Shown here piece by piece: positions 34,580 to 44,092 of a DNA stretch of 55,479 nucleotides; position 1 is the stretch's first letter; each line of letters opens with the position of its first letter. The translations under genes and the position numbers were made by a program. Where the stretch lies: the NCBI RefSeq assembly GCF_900142275.1, contig NZ_FRAI01000013.1, positions 1-55,479 on the forward strand, given 5' to 3'. The notes below the pieces were generated by a model, which worked only from the letters and a program-made list of their open reading frames with translations, was not told where the DNA came from and searched no databases. This stretch comes from Anaerobranca californiensis DSM 14826. GTDB lineage: Bacteria; Bacillota; Proteinivoracia; Proteinivoracales; Proteinivoracaceae.

Positions 34580-35383
34580 TTGGATAATAAAATATATTCA
34601 ATAGGTCTAATAGATTCGGGGGTTGGAGGACTTACGGTATTTAAAGAATTAGAAAAATTATTACCAGAAGAGAGGATGGTTTATTTTGGAGATACTGCCC
34701 GAATGCCTTATGGTCCACGGAAGCCAGAAGAAGTAAAGGAATTTGTTTTACAGATCATTGATTTTTTACAGACTCAAGATATAAAAATGGTGATAACTGC
34801 TTGTAATACTGCCACTGCTGTGGGATTGGAGTATTACAAAAATAAGCTAGAAATACCAGTAATTGGTGTTATAGAACCAGGAGCCAAAATGGCTGTTTCC
34901 TTGACAAAAAATAAAAAAGTGGGGGTGATTGGTACTGAAGGTACCGTAAAAAGCGGAGCATATGAAAAGGCAATAAAAGGATTAGATAAAAGTATTGAGG
35001 TTTACAGTCAGCCTTGCCCTTTATTTGTTCTTTTAGTGGAGAATAATCTCATCCATACTAAAGAAGCTAAAAGGGTAGCGGAAAGTTATCTTCAGCCATT
35101 AAAAGAAGAAGGAGTTGATACACTAATTTTAGGTTGTACCCATTATCCAATTATGGCAGATTTAATAGGTGAAGTTATGGGTCCTGAAGTAACCTTAGTA
35201 AACTCAGCTGAAGCTACTGCGCAATTAGCAAAGGAAATCCTTGAAGGAGAGGAAATGTTGGTAAAAAGGGATAAAATGCCAAGTCACAGATTTTTTGTCA
35301 GTGGAAGGACAACTGGTTTTAATGAAGTTGCTTCAAAGTGGTTAAATAAAGAGATAAAAGCTTATAGAGTTCTTTTAGATTAA
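34580..35383 (+). CDS. murI: Glutamate racemase MurI
   Basis: 267 residues with both catalytic cysteines: Cys75 in VITACNTATAVG and Cys186 in LILGCTHYPIM; the N-terminal IGLIDSGVGGLTVFKELEK motif is canonical. It interconverts L- and D-glutamate; D-glutamate is needed for peptidoglycan. TTG 34580 lies behind AGAGGTGAAGAATAC. It is the first gene of the glutamate-fermentation operon (15 bases to glmS), which could let D-glutamate enter the pathway or simply link racemase supply to glutamate use. Confidence 0.94.
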   Translation: MDNKIYSIGLIDSGVGGLTVFKELEKLLPEERMVYFGDTARMPYGPRKPEEVKEFVLQIIDFLQTQDIKMVITACNTATAVGLEYYKNKLEIPVIGVIEPGAKMAVSLTKNKKVGVIGTEGTVKSGAYEKAIKGLDKSIEVYSQPCPLFVLLVENNLIHTKEAKRVAESYLQPLKEEGVDTLILGCTHYPIMADLIGEVMGPEVTLVNSAEATAQLAKEILEGEEMLVKRDKMPSHRFFVSGRTTGFNEVASKWLNKEIKAYRVLLD

Positions 35384-35398
35384 AAGGGAGGCTAAAAA

Positions 35399-35815
35399 AT
35401 GGGCAATAAAACTATTGTCACAGGAGTTATTGGGGCAGATGTTCATGCCGTTGGTAACAGAATAATTGAGTATGCATTCACTCAAGCTGGTTTTAATGTG
35501 GTAAATATTGGAGTTTTAGCATCACAAGAGGAATTTATTCAAGCAGCTATAGAAACAGGTGCCGTTGCCATATTAGTATCTTCATTATATGGTCATGGAG
35601 AAATCGATTGTCGTGGTCTTAGGGAAAAATGTCAAGAGGCAGGTATAGGGGATATTATCCTCTATGCTGGTGGAAACTTAGTAGTCGGTAAACAAGAATG
35701 GGAACCTGTCAAAGAAAAATTCTTGAAAATGGGCTTTAATAGAGTTTATCCACCAGGAACTTCTCCTGAAGAGGCTATTGCAGATCTAAAGCGGGATTTA
35801 AACATTGAAGATTAG
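35399..35815 (+). CDS. glmS: Methylaspartate mutase subunit S (B12-binding)
   Basis: 138 residues, the cobalamin-binding component of glutamate mutase. The DxHxxG motif is [11 protein letters not shown], whose His replaces the lower axial ligand of B12; [18 protein letters not shown] and [11 protein letters not shown] complete the Rossmann-like binding fold. With GlmE it rearranges L-glutamate to (2S,3S)-3-methylaspartate using adenosylcobalamin. ATG 35399 follows GGGAGGCTAAAAA. Note that the symbol glmS is also used for an unrelated amidotransferase. Confidence 0.95.
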   Translation: MGNKTIVTGVIGADVHAVGNRIIEYAFTQAGFNVVNIGVLASQEEFIQAAIETGAVAILVSSLYGHGEIDCRGLREKCQEAGIGDIILYAGGNLVVGKQEWEPVKEKFLKMGFNRVYPPGTSPEEAIADLKRDLNIED

Positions 35816-35826
35816 GAGTGTTTATA

Positions 35827-37194
35827 GTGGATAAAGGGATACTGCTTATTGATTTTGGAAGTACCTTTACCAAAATTACTGCAGTGGATATAAATAATCC
35901 TCATAATTTTATCACTGCTAAAGGTCCGACAACGGTTAGAGAGGACATCAATATAGGTTTACAAATAGCTTTGTCTGAACTAGAGGGAAAACTTGGATAC
36001 ATGCCAGAATTTGTTGAAAAGTTAGCCTGTAGTTCCGCAGCCGGAGGTCTAAACATGATAGCAATTGGCCTTGTACCTGAATTGACTTTAGAAGCTGCTA
36101 AAATGGCGGCATTAGGGGCAGGGGCAAAGTTGCAAAAATTATATAGTTATAAATTAACTAAAAGGGAAATAAAAGAAATTTGTCAGTTAAAACCTGATAT
36201 TATTTTGTTGGCGGGGGGAACTGATGGAGGTAACCGAGAAGTTATCCTCCATAATGGCAGTTTACTAGCTCAATCAGAGATAACATGTCCAGTGATTATT
36301 GCTGGTAATAAAAATGCCCAAGATGAATTAGAAGAGATGTTTATAAATAATGGTAAAGATTATTATATTACTGATAATGTTTTACCTAGTTTGAATAAAA
36401 TCAATGTAGATTCCGCCAGGGAAAAGATCAGAGAAGTATTTTTGAAAAATATCATTGAAGCTAAAGGTATAAAAAAAGCAGAAAAATTTATTGATGGAGT
36501 GATAATGCCAACTCCTCAAGCTGTTTTAAAGGCGGGACAATTTTTGGCTGAAAATAAAATTCTCGGCAAGGAGAAAATTCTCATAGTAGATGTTGGCGGT
36601 GCTACTACCGATGTTCACTCTTTTAGTAAAGGGGAACCTAAAGGGAGTGGTGTGATTTTCAGGGGTCTTCCCCAACCCTTTGCCAAAAGGACAGTGGAAG
36701 GTGATTTAGGGCTTAGGTATAGCATCAAACCTTTAATTGAAGCATTAATTAATGCAAATCTTTTAGATATCCCAGAAAAAGATTTAGAAAATTACCTTGA
36801 GGAAATTTCTAATGATATCTGGAATACTCAAAAAATTAGCTCAGAGTTGGAACTATTATTGGCCAAAGGAGCAGTTAATTTAGCAGTTAAAAGGCATTGT
36901 GGTTATTTAGAAATAATTTATACACCCCAAGGGATAAATTACATTCAATATGGCAAAGATTTAACAGATATAGAACTAGTTATAGGTACTGGTGGACCTA
37001 TAATAAATAGCACTAATCCAAAAGAAATATTACAAGGGGTATTATTCGATGAAGGAGATAATTTGGTTTTAAAACCTAAAAATCCTGAATTTATTTTAGA
37101 TAAAAATTACGTATTATCAGCAATAGGTCTTTTAATGGAAAGATATCCCCATTTAGCGAAGGGGTTAGCTGAAAAGAATTTTTTCCGTTTATAA
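35827..37194 (+). CDS. glmL: GlmL/MutL reactivation-type ATPase of glutamate mutase
   Basis: The start is GTG 35827, because AGGAG (35814-35818) is 8 bases before it; GTG 35818 overlaps that site. About 455 residues of the ASKHA (actin/Hsp70-like) ATPase fold with nucleotide-binding motifs [16 protein letters not shown] and [16 protein letters not shown], plus [13 protein letters not shown]. MutL-family proteins are encoded between the S and E subunits in methylaspartate-pathway operons and are thought to assist or reactivate the mutase. Only 11 bases separate it from glmS. Confidence 0.92.
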   Translation: MDKGILLIDFGSTFTKITAVDINNPHNFITAKGPTTVREDINIGLQIALSELEGKLGYMPEFVEKLACSSAAGGLNMIAIGLVPELTLEAAKMAALGAGAKLQKLYSYKLTKREIKEICQLKPDIILLAGGTDGGNREVILHNGSLLAQSEITCPVIIAGNKNAQDELEEMFINNGKDYYITDNVLPSLNKINVDSAREKIREVFLKNIIEAKGIKKAEKFIDGVIMPTPQAVLKAGQFLAENKILGKEKILIVDVGGATTDVHSFSKGEPKGSGVIFRGLPQPFAKRTVEGDLGLRYSIKPLIEALINANLLDIPEKDLENYLEEISNDIWNTQKISSELELLLAKGAVNLAVKRHCGYLEIIYTPQGINYIQYGKDLTDIELVIGTGGPIINSTNPKEILQGVLFDEGDNLVLKPKNPEFILDKNYVLSAIGLLMERYPHLAKGLAEKNFFRL

Positions 37195-37220
37195 TTTATT
37201 CGTCAAGGGAGGAAAACAAA

Positions 37221-38675
37221 GTGGATCTGGTAAACAAAAAGTGGTCCGTTGATAAGCTTATGTCTATTAGAAAAGAAGTTCTAGCAACTTGGCACACTGG
37301 TAAAGATGTTGAAGATATTGAAGAAGGAATAAAATATCAAAAAGCTTTACCTAAAAGTAAAATTTTTGCTTTAAAACTTTTAGAAGCAAAGGAAAAAGGG
37401 ATTACTTTAGTACAGCCGAGGGCTGGAGTTGCTTTAGTTAATGAACACATAGCTCTGCTTCAATATTTACAAAATGAAGGTGGAGCAGATCTACTGCCTT
37501 CAACTATAGACAGCTATACTAGACAAAACAGATATGAAGAAGCTCAAAAGGGAATAGAAGAAAGTATTAAAAGTGGGAGATCATTACTCAATGGATTCCC
37601 TGCGGTAAACCACGGTTTGGAAAATTGTAGAAGGGTGGTAGAAAATGTTAATGTACCTGTTCAGGTAAGACACGGTACCCCTGATGCAAGACTTTTAGCA
37701 GAAATAACTTTAGCAGCAGGTTTTACCGATTATGAAGGTGGAGGAATTTCCTATAACATTCCATATGCAAAAAATGTATCTTTAGAAAAAACTATCTATG
37801 ATTGGCAATATGTAGATAGGCTTATAGGTTTTTATTATGAGAATGGTGTAATTATCAATAGGGAACCCTTTGGTCCCCTTACTGGAACTTTAGTACCTCC
37901 TTGTATTTCCCATGCTGTTGCCATAGTTGAAGCTATTTTGGCTGCAGAGCAAGGGGTTCATTACTTAACCTTAGGTTATGGTCAATGTGGAAATTTAATT
38001 CAAGATGTGGCAGCTTTACAAACCCTTCAGGAGTTAAGTGAAGAATATTTACAGAAATTTGGTTATGAAAATCGCCATATAACTACAGTATTCCATCAGT
38101 GGATGGGTGGATTCCCACAAGATGAAGCTAAAGCCTTTGGTGTAATTAGTTGGGGAGCCGCTACCGCCACATTAGGAAAAGCTACAAAAGTTATAGTTAA
38201 AACACCCCATGAGGCCATGGGAATACCTACTAAAGAGGCAAATGCTCAAGGATTAAAAGCAACTAAACAATTAGTTAATATGTTAAAAGATCAAACTATC
38301 CCATCATCAAAGGAGTTAGAAGAAGAAAAGGAAATTATTAAAAAAGAAACTAGAGCTATTTTAGATGCTATTTTAAAAATTGGAGAAGGAGATTTTGCTA
38401 AGGGTATAGTTAGAGGTTTTGAGGCAGGGATTATTGATATCCCCTTTGCACCTAGCAGATATAATGCCGGTAAAATTTTACCTGCAAGGGACAATAATGG
38501 AGCCATTAGGTTACTAGATGCCGGGGATTTACCCTTTGATAAAGAAATCCTTGATTACCATAAAAAGAAAATTCAACAGCGGGGAGATGCAGAAGGTAGA
38601 GAGCCTAGCTTCCAAATGGTAATTGATGATATTTACGCTATAGGAAAAGGTATGCTTGTAGGTAGGCCAAACTAA
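37221..38675 (+). CDS. glmE: Methylaspartate mutase subunit E (catalytic)
   Basis: 484 residues, the usual length for GlmE. It forms the TIM-barrel active site that binds glutamate and adenosylcobalamin together with GlmS; recognisable parts are [39 protein letters not shown], and [18 protein letters not shown]. It catalyses carbon-skeleton rearrangement of L-glutamate. GTG 37221 follows GGGAGGAAAACAAA; the gap to glmL is 26 bases. Confidence 0.95.
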   Translation: MDLVNKKWSVDKLMSIRKEVLATWHTGKDVEDIEEGIKYQKALPKSKIFALKLLEAKEKGITLVQPRAGVALVNEHIALLQYLQNEGGADLLPSTIDSYTRQNRYEEAQKGIEESIKSGRSLLNGFPAVNHGLENCRRVVENVNVPVQVRHGTPDARLLAEITLAAGFTDYEGGGISYNIPYAKNVSLEKTIYDWQYVDRLIGFYYENGVIINREPFGPLTGTLVPPCISHAVAIVEAILAAEQGVHYLTLGYGQCGNLIQDVAALQTLQELSEEYLQKFGYENRHITTVFHQWMGGFPQDEAKAFGVISWGAATATLGKATKVIVKTPHEAMGIPTKEANAQGLKATKQLVNMLKDQTIPSSKELEEEKEIIKKETRAILDAILKIGEGDFAKGIVRGFEAGIIDIPFAPSRYNAGKILPARDNNGAIRLLDAGDLPFDKEILDYHKKKIQQRGDAEGREPSFQMVIDDIYAIGKGMLVGRPN

Positions 38676-38692
38676 GTAGGGAGAGTGTTCAA

Positions 38693-39943
38693 ATGAAAAT
38701 AGTTGATGTAGTAACATCTTGTGGTTTAACGGGTTTTTATTTTGATGATCAACGGGCTATCAAAGGGGATGCTCAAAGTGATGGTTTCACATATAAAGGG
38801 GAGCCAGTTACTGAAGGATTTACTGCAATTAGACAGCAAGGTGAAAGCCTCTCTGTTATGCTGATTTTAGAAGATGGTCAAGTTGCTTATGGGGATTGTG
38901 CTGCTGTCCAATATTCTGGGGCTGGTGGTAGAGACCCGCTATTTTTGGCAAAGGATTTTCAACCATTAGTGGAAGATTTGATAAAACCCCTTTTATTAGG
39001 AAGGGAATTAAAAAGTTTTAAAGAATTAGCTGAAGAAATAGACAATCTTAGAAAAGCTGATGGTAAATTAATTCATACTGCTTTAAGGTATGGTGTAACT
39101 CAAGCTATTTTAGATGCCGTTGCCAAAAGTAAAAAAATTACTATGGCTGAAGTTATTGCAGAAGAATATAATACAAAGCTTCAAAGGGAACCTATACCTA
39201 TTTTTACCCAGTCTGGTGATGAACGGTACCTCAATGTTGATAAAATGATAATTAAAGGTGCCGATGTAATGCCTCATGGTTTAATTAATAATGTGAAAAG
39301 TAAATTAGGAGAACAGGGAGAAAAATTAAAAGAATATATAATTTGGATGAAAAATAGAGTTAAAGAATTGAATAAACATGATAAATTACCTGTTTTCCAC
39401 CTTGATGTCTATGGTACCATAGGGTTGGCCTTTAATAATGACTATGAGAAGATGGCTAAGTATTTATTAGAATTAGGAGAAGTTGCCAAACCCCATAAAT
39501 TGCGGATTGAAGGACCCATAGATATGGAAGATAAATATTTACAAATGGAAGCATTAGAAAAGTTAAACAATCTTTTAAAGGAATATGGAAGTGATGTAGA
39601 AATAGTGGCAGATGAATGGTGTAACACCCTTGAGGATATTAAAGACTTTGCTGATCGTAAATGTTGTGATATGGTTCAAATTAAAACCCCTGACCTTGGA
39701 GGGATAAACAACATTATTGAAGCAGTACTATATTGCAAAGAAAAGGGGATAGGTGCTTATCTTGGTGGAACGTGTAATGAAACAGATCGCTCAGCCCAAA
39801 TTGCGGTACACATCGCTTTAGCTACAGGGCCAGACCAAATTCTCGCTAAACCTGGAATGGGTGTAGATGAAGGTTTAATGATCGTCAAAAATGAAATGAT
39901 GAGGACTTTGGCTTTGTTAAACCGGAAGAAAATTTTATTTTAA
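38693..39943 (+). CDS. mal: Methylaspartate ammonia-lyase
   Basis: 416 residues, enolase-superfamily fold. GDCAAVQYSGAGGRDPLF in the capping domain, VFHLDVYGTIGLAF and KTPDLGGINNIIEAVLYCKE in the barrel, and VDEGLMIVKNEMMRTLAL at the C-terminus are characteristic. It deaminates 3-methylaspartate to mesaconate and ammonia; Mg2+ is held by the barrel Asp/Glu residues (DVYG, EGP, DEWCN). The Lys of IKTPDLGG is the expected general base. ATG 38693 lies 17 bases after glmE. Confidence 0.95.
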   Translation: MKIVDVVTSCGLTGFYFDDQRAIKGDAQSDGFTYKGEPVTEGFTAIRQQGESLSVMLILEDGQVAYGDCAAVQYSGAGGRDPLFLAKDFQPLVEDLIKPLLLGRELKSFKELAEEIDNLRKADGKLIHTALRYGVTQAILDAVAKSKKITMAEVIAEEYNTKLQREPIPIFTQSGDERYLNVDKMIIKGADVMPHGLINNVKSKLGEQGEKLKEYIIWMKNRVKELNKHDKLPVFHLDVYGTIGLAFNNDYEKMAKYLLELGEVAKPHKLRIEGPIDMEDKYLQMEALEKLNNLLKEYGSDVEIVADEWCNTLEDIKDFADRKCCDMVQIKTPDLGGINNIIEAVLYCKEKGIGAYLGGTCNETDRSAQIAVHIALATGPDQILAKPGMGVDEGLMIVKNEMMRTLALLNRKKILF

Positions 39944-39962
39944 TAAGCTAGGAGGAGAATAA

Positions 39963-41318
39963 ATGAAAGAATTCAAAGTACTAGCTCCAACAGCTATTTT
40001 AGGTTATGGTTTCCCAGAAAAATCATTTAATGAAGCTTTAGAAAAAAATCCAGACTTAATTGCCGTTGATGCAGGAAGTGTGGATCCCGGTCCATATTAT
40101 TTAGGATCAGGAAAATCCTTTACTGACAGAAATGCTGTTAAGAGGGATTTAGAATATATCCTTAAAGGGGCTAAAGCTAAAAAAATTCCTGTATCTATAG
40201 GCTCTGCCGGTGGTTCCGGTGCTAAATCCCATTTAGATTGGACCGTTGAAATTATTGAAGAAATAATGATGGAAAATAACCTAAACTTTAAAGTTGTTAT
40301 AATAAATTCCCAATTTGATAAAGATTTTTTGTTGCAGAATTTTAATAAAATAACTCCCCTTTTCCCTACTCCACCTTTAACAGAAGAAGATTTATTACAA
40401 AGTACAAATATCGTTGGACAAATGGGTATAGAGCCTTTTATTAAAGCTTTTCAAATGGGAGCAGATGTGGTGGTAGCAGGTAGAGCTTATGATCCTGCCG
40501 TTTTTGCTGCATTGCCGATAATGAAAGGGTATGACCCCGCTTTAGCTTTACACATGGGTAAAATTTTAGAGTGTGCATCCATTGCTGCTACTCCTGGCAG
40601 TGGTAGGGATTGTATGTTAGGAACTTTAGGGGAAGATTATTTTATCTTAGAACCTTTTGGCAATAGAAAGTGTACAACTGATTCTGTAGCTGCCCACAGT
40701 TTATATGAAAAAAGCAATCCATATATTTTACCTGGTCCTGGAGGAGTTTTAGATTTAACTGAAACTACTTATGAACAATATGATGAAAGGAGAGTAAAGG
40801 TTAAAGGGAGTAAATTTATACCTTCAGAAAAATATACCATCAAGTTAGAAGGTGCAAAACTTATAGGTAAACGGACTATATCCATAGCTGGTGTGAGAGA
40901 TCCGATTATGATAAATCAGATAGATGAAATATTAAAGGATGTAAAGGCTCAAGTAGATGATAACTTTAAAGGTAAAGACTTTGACTACAATATTCATTTC
41001 CACATATATGGAAAAAATGGAGTTATGGGTAATTTAGAACCATTAAATTTATTAGCCCATGAATTAGGGATTATCATTGATGTAGTAGCAAAGGATAAAG
41101 TGGTTGCTGATACTATTTGTAGTTTTGTGAGATCAACCCTTCTTCATTTTGGTTACCCTAACCGTAAAGCTACGGCAGGTAATCTAGCTTTCCCATATTC
41201 CCCATCAGATATTTATGTGGGAGATGTTTATAGCTTTAGTATTCATCACTTATTAGAAGATATTGACCCTGTGGAAATATTTACTATCAGTTATTTGGAA
41301 GATTATCAAAGGGGGTAA
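39963..41318 (+). CDS. DUF1446 / AtuA-like protein
   Basis: 451 residues of the acyclic terpene utilisation AtuA family (DUF1446): LIAVDAGSVDPGPYYLGSG, IPVSIGSAGGSGAKSHLDW, VVAGRAYDPAVFAALPIMKG, ATPGSGRDCMLGTLGED. AtuA is tied to acyl-CoA carboxylation/hydration steps in terpene breakdown, but the reaction is not established. Here it lies between methylaspartate ammonia-lyase and the fumarase-type hydratase, 20 bases after mal, and precedes DUF4387, its frequent partner. A role in mesaconate or citramalate handling is inferred from position. Confidence 0.87.
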   Translation: MKEFKVLAPTAILGYGFPEKSFNEALEKNPDLIAVDAGSVDPGPYYLGSGKSFTDRNAVKRDLEYILKGAKAKKIPVSIGSAGGSGAKSHLDWTVEIIEEIMMENNLNFKVVIINSQFDKDFLLQNFNKITPLFPTPPLTEEDLLQSTNIVGQMGIEPFIKAFQMGADVVVAGRAYDPAVFAALPIMKGYDPALALHMGKILECASIAATPGSGRDCMLGTLGEDYFILEPFGNRKCTTDSVAAHSLYEKSNPYILPGPGGVLDLTETTYEQYDERRVKVKGSKFIPSEKYTIKLEGAKLIGKRTISIAGVRDPIMINQIDEILKDVKAQVDDNFKGKDFDYNIHFHIYGKNGVMGNLEPLNLLAHELGIIIDVVAKDKVVADTICSFVRSTLLHFGYPNRKATAGNLAFPYSPSDIYVGDVYSFSIHHLLEDIDPVEIFTISYLEDYQRG

Positions 41319-41323
41319 TAAAA

Positions 41324-41647
41324 GTGAATATTACTGAGTTGACAACGGTTATTAGAAGTAAAAATGCAGGACCTTTTGAGTTGACCTTTGATTTTATTTT
41401 TAAAACAGAAGAAATATTCCGCAAAGTGGTGGAATCAAAAGTGATCAATGAGAAACTCATTGCAGACCTTTACCAAATTCCTGTAGAAAATGTCATTTCT
41501 GTTATTCCTTATCCCCCAGCAAAAGCAATAAAAGCCACCATTATTAGACCCAGAGCCGCTGGAGATTTAGGGGAAACCGATGTATATGGTGCACAACAAC
41601 ATGGCCCCCTTTTGACAATAGAAATTCCTTGGGAAGGAAGTGTCTAA
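41324..41647 (+). CDS. DUF4387 family protein (AtuA partner)
   Basis: 107 residues: LTTVIRSKNAGPFELTFDFI, VISVIPYPPAKAIKATIIRP and the C-terminal GDLGETDVYGAQQHGPLLTI. DUF4387 proteins are almost always encoded next to AtuA/DUF1446 genes and are probably a small subunit of the same enzyme. GTG 41324 lies 6 bases after the DUF1446 stop, and its own stop touches the next start, so the genes are tightly coupled. Confidence 0.87.
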   Translation: MNITELTTVIRSKNAGPFELTFDFIFKTEEIFRKVVESKVINEKLIADLYQIPVENVISVIPYPPAKAIKATIIRPRAAGDLGETDVYGAQQHGPLLTIEIPWEGSV

Positions 41648-42496
41648 GTGGCAAATAAAATCCATGTTAATAAAATTACAGAAGCTATTAGAGATATGGT
41701 AATTGAAAGTAATTATGTATTATCGGAAGATGTTAAAAGGAAATTAAATCATTTTTATCAACAAGAAGATTGGCCTTTAGCACAACAGCTCCTTGAAGAT
41801 ATCATTGAAAACTACCATATCGCAGAAATGGAAAGGGTTCCTATTTGTCAAGATACTGGAATGGTAGTGGTGTTTTTAGAAATAGGGCAAGGAGTGCAGT
41901 TAGTAGGGGGAAATTTAACTGAAGCTATTAATGAAGGGGTCAGACAAGGCTATCAATTAGGTTTTTTAAGAAAATCTGTGGTGGCTGATCCTCTTAATCG
42001 GGAAAATACTAAAGATAATACCCCTGCCGTTATCCATACTGAGATAGTGGAAGGGGATAAAATACTTTTAACTGTAGCACCTAAAGGTTTTGGCAGTGAA
42101 AATATGAGTAGAATTAAAATGCTAAAACCTGCTGAAGGTAGAGAAGGTGTAGTTGATTTTGTTTTAGAGACAGTAAAAATGGCTGGTTCTAATCCATGCC
42201 CTCCAATAATAGTAGGTGTGGGTATAGGAGGGACTATGGAAAAAGCAGCTATTTTAGCTAAAAAAGCAGCTATTCGTTCTGTAGACAAGCCAAATAGTAA
42301 TAGGTATTATCAGCAGTTAGAGGAAGAGCTATTAGAAAAGATTAATAATTTAGGTGTAGGACCCCAAGGTTTTGGTGGTAAAACAACAGCTTTAGGGGTT
42401 AATATTGAATATTATCCGACCCATATCGCAGGTTTGCCTGTAGCAGTGAATATTAATTGTCATGTGGCCCGCCACATAACTAAAATAATAGATTAG
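41648..42496 (+). CDS. Class I fumarase-type hydratase, alpha subunit (likely mesaconase)
   Basis: 282 residues of the TtdA/FumA N-terminal family, with the three 4Fe-4S cysteines visible in ICQDTGMVVVFLEIG, NPCPPIIVGVGIGG and NINCHVARH. The substrates of this class are fumarate, tartrate or mesaconate. Because it follows methylaspartate ammonia-lyase, mesaconate hydration to citramalate is the likely reaction. GTG 41648 directly follows the DUF4387 stop, with GGAAG upstream. Confidence 0.88.
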   Translation: MANKIHVNKITEAIRDMVIESNYVLSEDVKRKLNHFYQQEDWPLAQQLLEDIIENYHIAEMERVPICQDTGMVVVFLEIGQGVQLVGGNLTEAINEGVRQGYQLGFLRKSVVADPLNRENTKDNTPAVIHTEIVEGDKILLTVAPKGFGSENMSRIKMLKPAEGREGVVDFVLETVKMAGSNPCPPIIVGVGIGGTMEKAAILAKKAAIRSVDKPNSNRYYQQLEEELLEKINNLGVGPQGFGGKTTALGVNIEYYPTHIAGLPVAVNINCHVARHITKIID

Positions 42497-42506
42497 GAGG
42501 GATAAT

Positions 42507-43064
42507 GTGGAAAGGAAAAAGATAAAGACACCATTATCCCCACAAGATATTGAAAATTTGGCAGCTGGGGATTTAGTAGAATTAACCGGTGTAATTTACA
42601 CTGCTAGGGATGCTGCCCATAAAAGAATGATAGAAGCTTTGGATAATGGGGAAGAATTACCCTTTGATCTAAATGGCAATGTCATTTATTATGTTGGACC
42701 AACCCCTGCTAAAGAAGGGCAAGTTATTGGTTCTGCAGGTCCTACCACCAGTGGCCGAATGGATAAATACACTCCCCGGTTATTAGACCTTGGTTTAAAA
42801 GGGATGATTGGTAAAGGGCTTCGTAGTCCTGAAGTGGTGGAGAGTATCAAAAAAAATAAAGGAGTATATTTTGCTGCCGTTGGAGGAGCTGCTGCCCTTA
42901 TTTCTAAAAAAATAATTAAAAGCGAAATTATAGCTTATGAAGATTTAGGAACAGAAGGGATAAGAAAGTTAGAAGTAGTAGATTTTCCTGTCATTGTAGC
43001 TATAGATAGTAAAGGTAATAATTTTTATGAAATAGGTCAGCAAAACTATTTACAAAGTAAATAA
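42507..43064 (+). CDS. Class I fumarase-type hydratase, beta subunit (likely mesaconase)
   Basis: 185 residues of the TtdB/FumA C-terminal family: GDLVELTGVIYTARDAAHKR, IIYYVGPTPAKEGQVIGSAG-like GPTPAKEGQVIGSAGPTTSG, RMDKYTPRLLDLGLKGMIGK, AAVGGAAALISKKI. It pairs with the alpha subunit 10 bases upstream to form an oxygen-sensitive hydratase. GTG 42507 follows GGAGGGATAAT. A strong terminator marks the end of the operon; no citramalate lyase genes follow. Confidence 0.88.
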   Translation: MERKKIKTPLSPQDIENLAAGDLVELTGVIYTARDAAHKRMIEALDNGEELPFDLNGNVIYYVGPTPAKEGQVIGSAGPTTSGRMDKYTPRLLDLGLKGMIGKGLRSPEVVESIKKNKGVYFAAVGGAAALISKKIIKSEIIAYEDLGTEGIRKLEVVDFPVIVAIDSKGNNFYEIGQQNYLQSK

Positions 43065-43065
43065 A

Positions 43066-43110
43066 AATTAAGGCGAGAAACTTACCAATTCTCGCCTTAA
43101 ATCTTTTTTA
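43066..43110 (+). terminator. Terminator of the glutamate-fermentation operon
   Basis: Perfect 12-bp stem TTAAGGCGAGAA (43068-43079) / TTCTCGCCTTAA (43089-43100), then ATCTTTTTT. Confidence 0.92.
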
Positions 43111-43135
43111 AATATGGTAATTTTTACGAATAGAT

Positions 43136-43161
43136 ATGTTATAATACAAAGGAAGGAGGTG
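43136..43161 (+). promoter_or_regulatory. Extended -10 promoter and Shine-Dalgarno of the P-loop gene
   Basis: TGTTATAAT (TG at 43137-43138, -10 at 43140-43145) is an extended -10 element; the -35 region is poor. AAGGAGGTG at 43153-43161 is a strong ribosome binding site 5-6 bases before ATG 43167. No start codon further in has such a site. Confidence 0.6.
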
Positions 43162-43166
43162 TTTTA

Positions 43167-44062
43167 ATGATTTCAGTTTCCCACGAATGTCTAATGCATG
43201 CTACATATTTTGCCCCTAGGGGAAAAAAAGATTACAATTACTAGGTTCTCATTTAGCCCAAAGGTATTTAAGTCCTATAGATAAATTGATCGGAATTATT
43301 GGAGATTCAGGGGCAGGTAAATCATTGCTAATTAGGGGAATTTTTCCCGGTTTAGAATTAACTAATGATGATGAGGGAATTAATATAAGACCATTGCCAT
43401 TATTGAGCCAATATGAAAAAGGGCATTTTAGATCCTATTCTTATCACCTTGATGTGAGATTTGAACTGGCTTTTTGTCAAATCTGGGAGTTGGCGGAAGC
43501 AGTAAAAGAAGCTGTTCGCCAAGAAAAAAGGGTAATTGTAGAACATTTTGAATTACTTTATCCATATTTAGGATTTAATGCTGATGTCTTAATAGGTATA
43601 GGTGAAGAAGTTATTATTACAAGACCAGGAGTTTTTGGTCCAGAACCTAAGGAAATTGCAGATATCGTTTTTAAATCTATTAAATATAGGAGAATGGCCC
43701 ATACAGCAGAAGACTTAACTGAAATGGTTCTAATGGATATGGGTTTAGATAAACCACAATATCACAGTGATGTAAAACATGGATTTTTGTTAGAATTTCC
43801 CACAAAACCCAATATTGATTTACATGAAGTTGAAAGAAGGGTAAAAGAATTAATTAAACAAGATTTAACAATATCTTATAGTGATGAAGAACATATTAAT
43901 ATAGGGAAGGAAATTGTTTTTCCTTGTACTGGCCCTAGAATTCACGTTAAAAAGACGGGAGAAATTAAAGGTTTTTATTTAATTAAGGATTTTAAATGGG
44001 ACCCTTTGCAAAAACTATATTTATTAGCGGGAGTAGTAGGTGTGGAAGAAAATCCACAGTAA
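43167..44062 (+). CDS. P-loop protein of the 'alanine-tRNA synthetase second additional domain' type, frame broken at an A7 run
   Basis: From ATG 43167 the frame reads MISVSHECLMHATYFAPRGKK and stops after 25 codons. The -1 frame, entered at the A7 run near 43220-43230, continues RLQLLGSHLAQRYLSPIDKL and then the Walker A motif GIIGDSGAGKS, PGLELTNDDEGINIRPLPLL, and a long ORF to 44062. Joined, they form the N-terminus I expect for this family. Counted alone, the second part would start at TTG 43286 without a ribosome binding site. Cause: authentic mutation, sequencing error, or programmed/transcriptional slippage on A-AAA-AAA-G. The C-terminal half contains YHSDVKHGFLLEF and CTGPRIHVKKTGEIKG. 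Function unknown. Confidence 0.75.
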
Positions 44063-44092
44063 ATTAATAATTTTAGTAATGGAGGAAATAGG

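Noticed and set aside
43286-44062. TTG 43286 as the true start of the P-loop protein
   Set aside because: It has no Shine-Dalgarno, and family-like sequence continues in the same frame upstream to the A7 run and then in the frame of ATG 43167.
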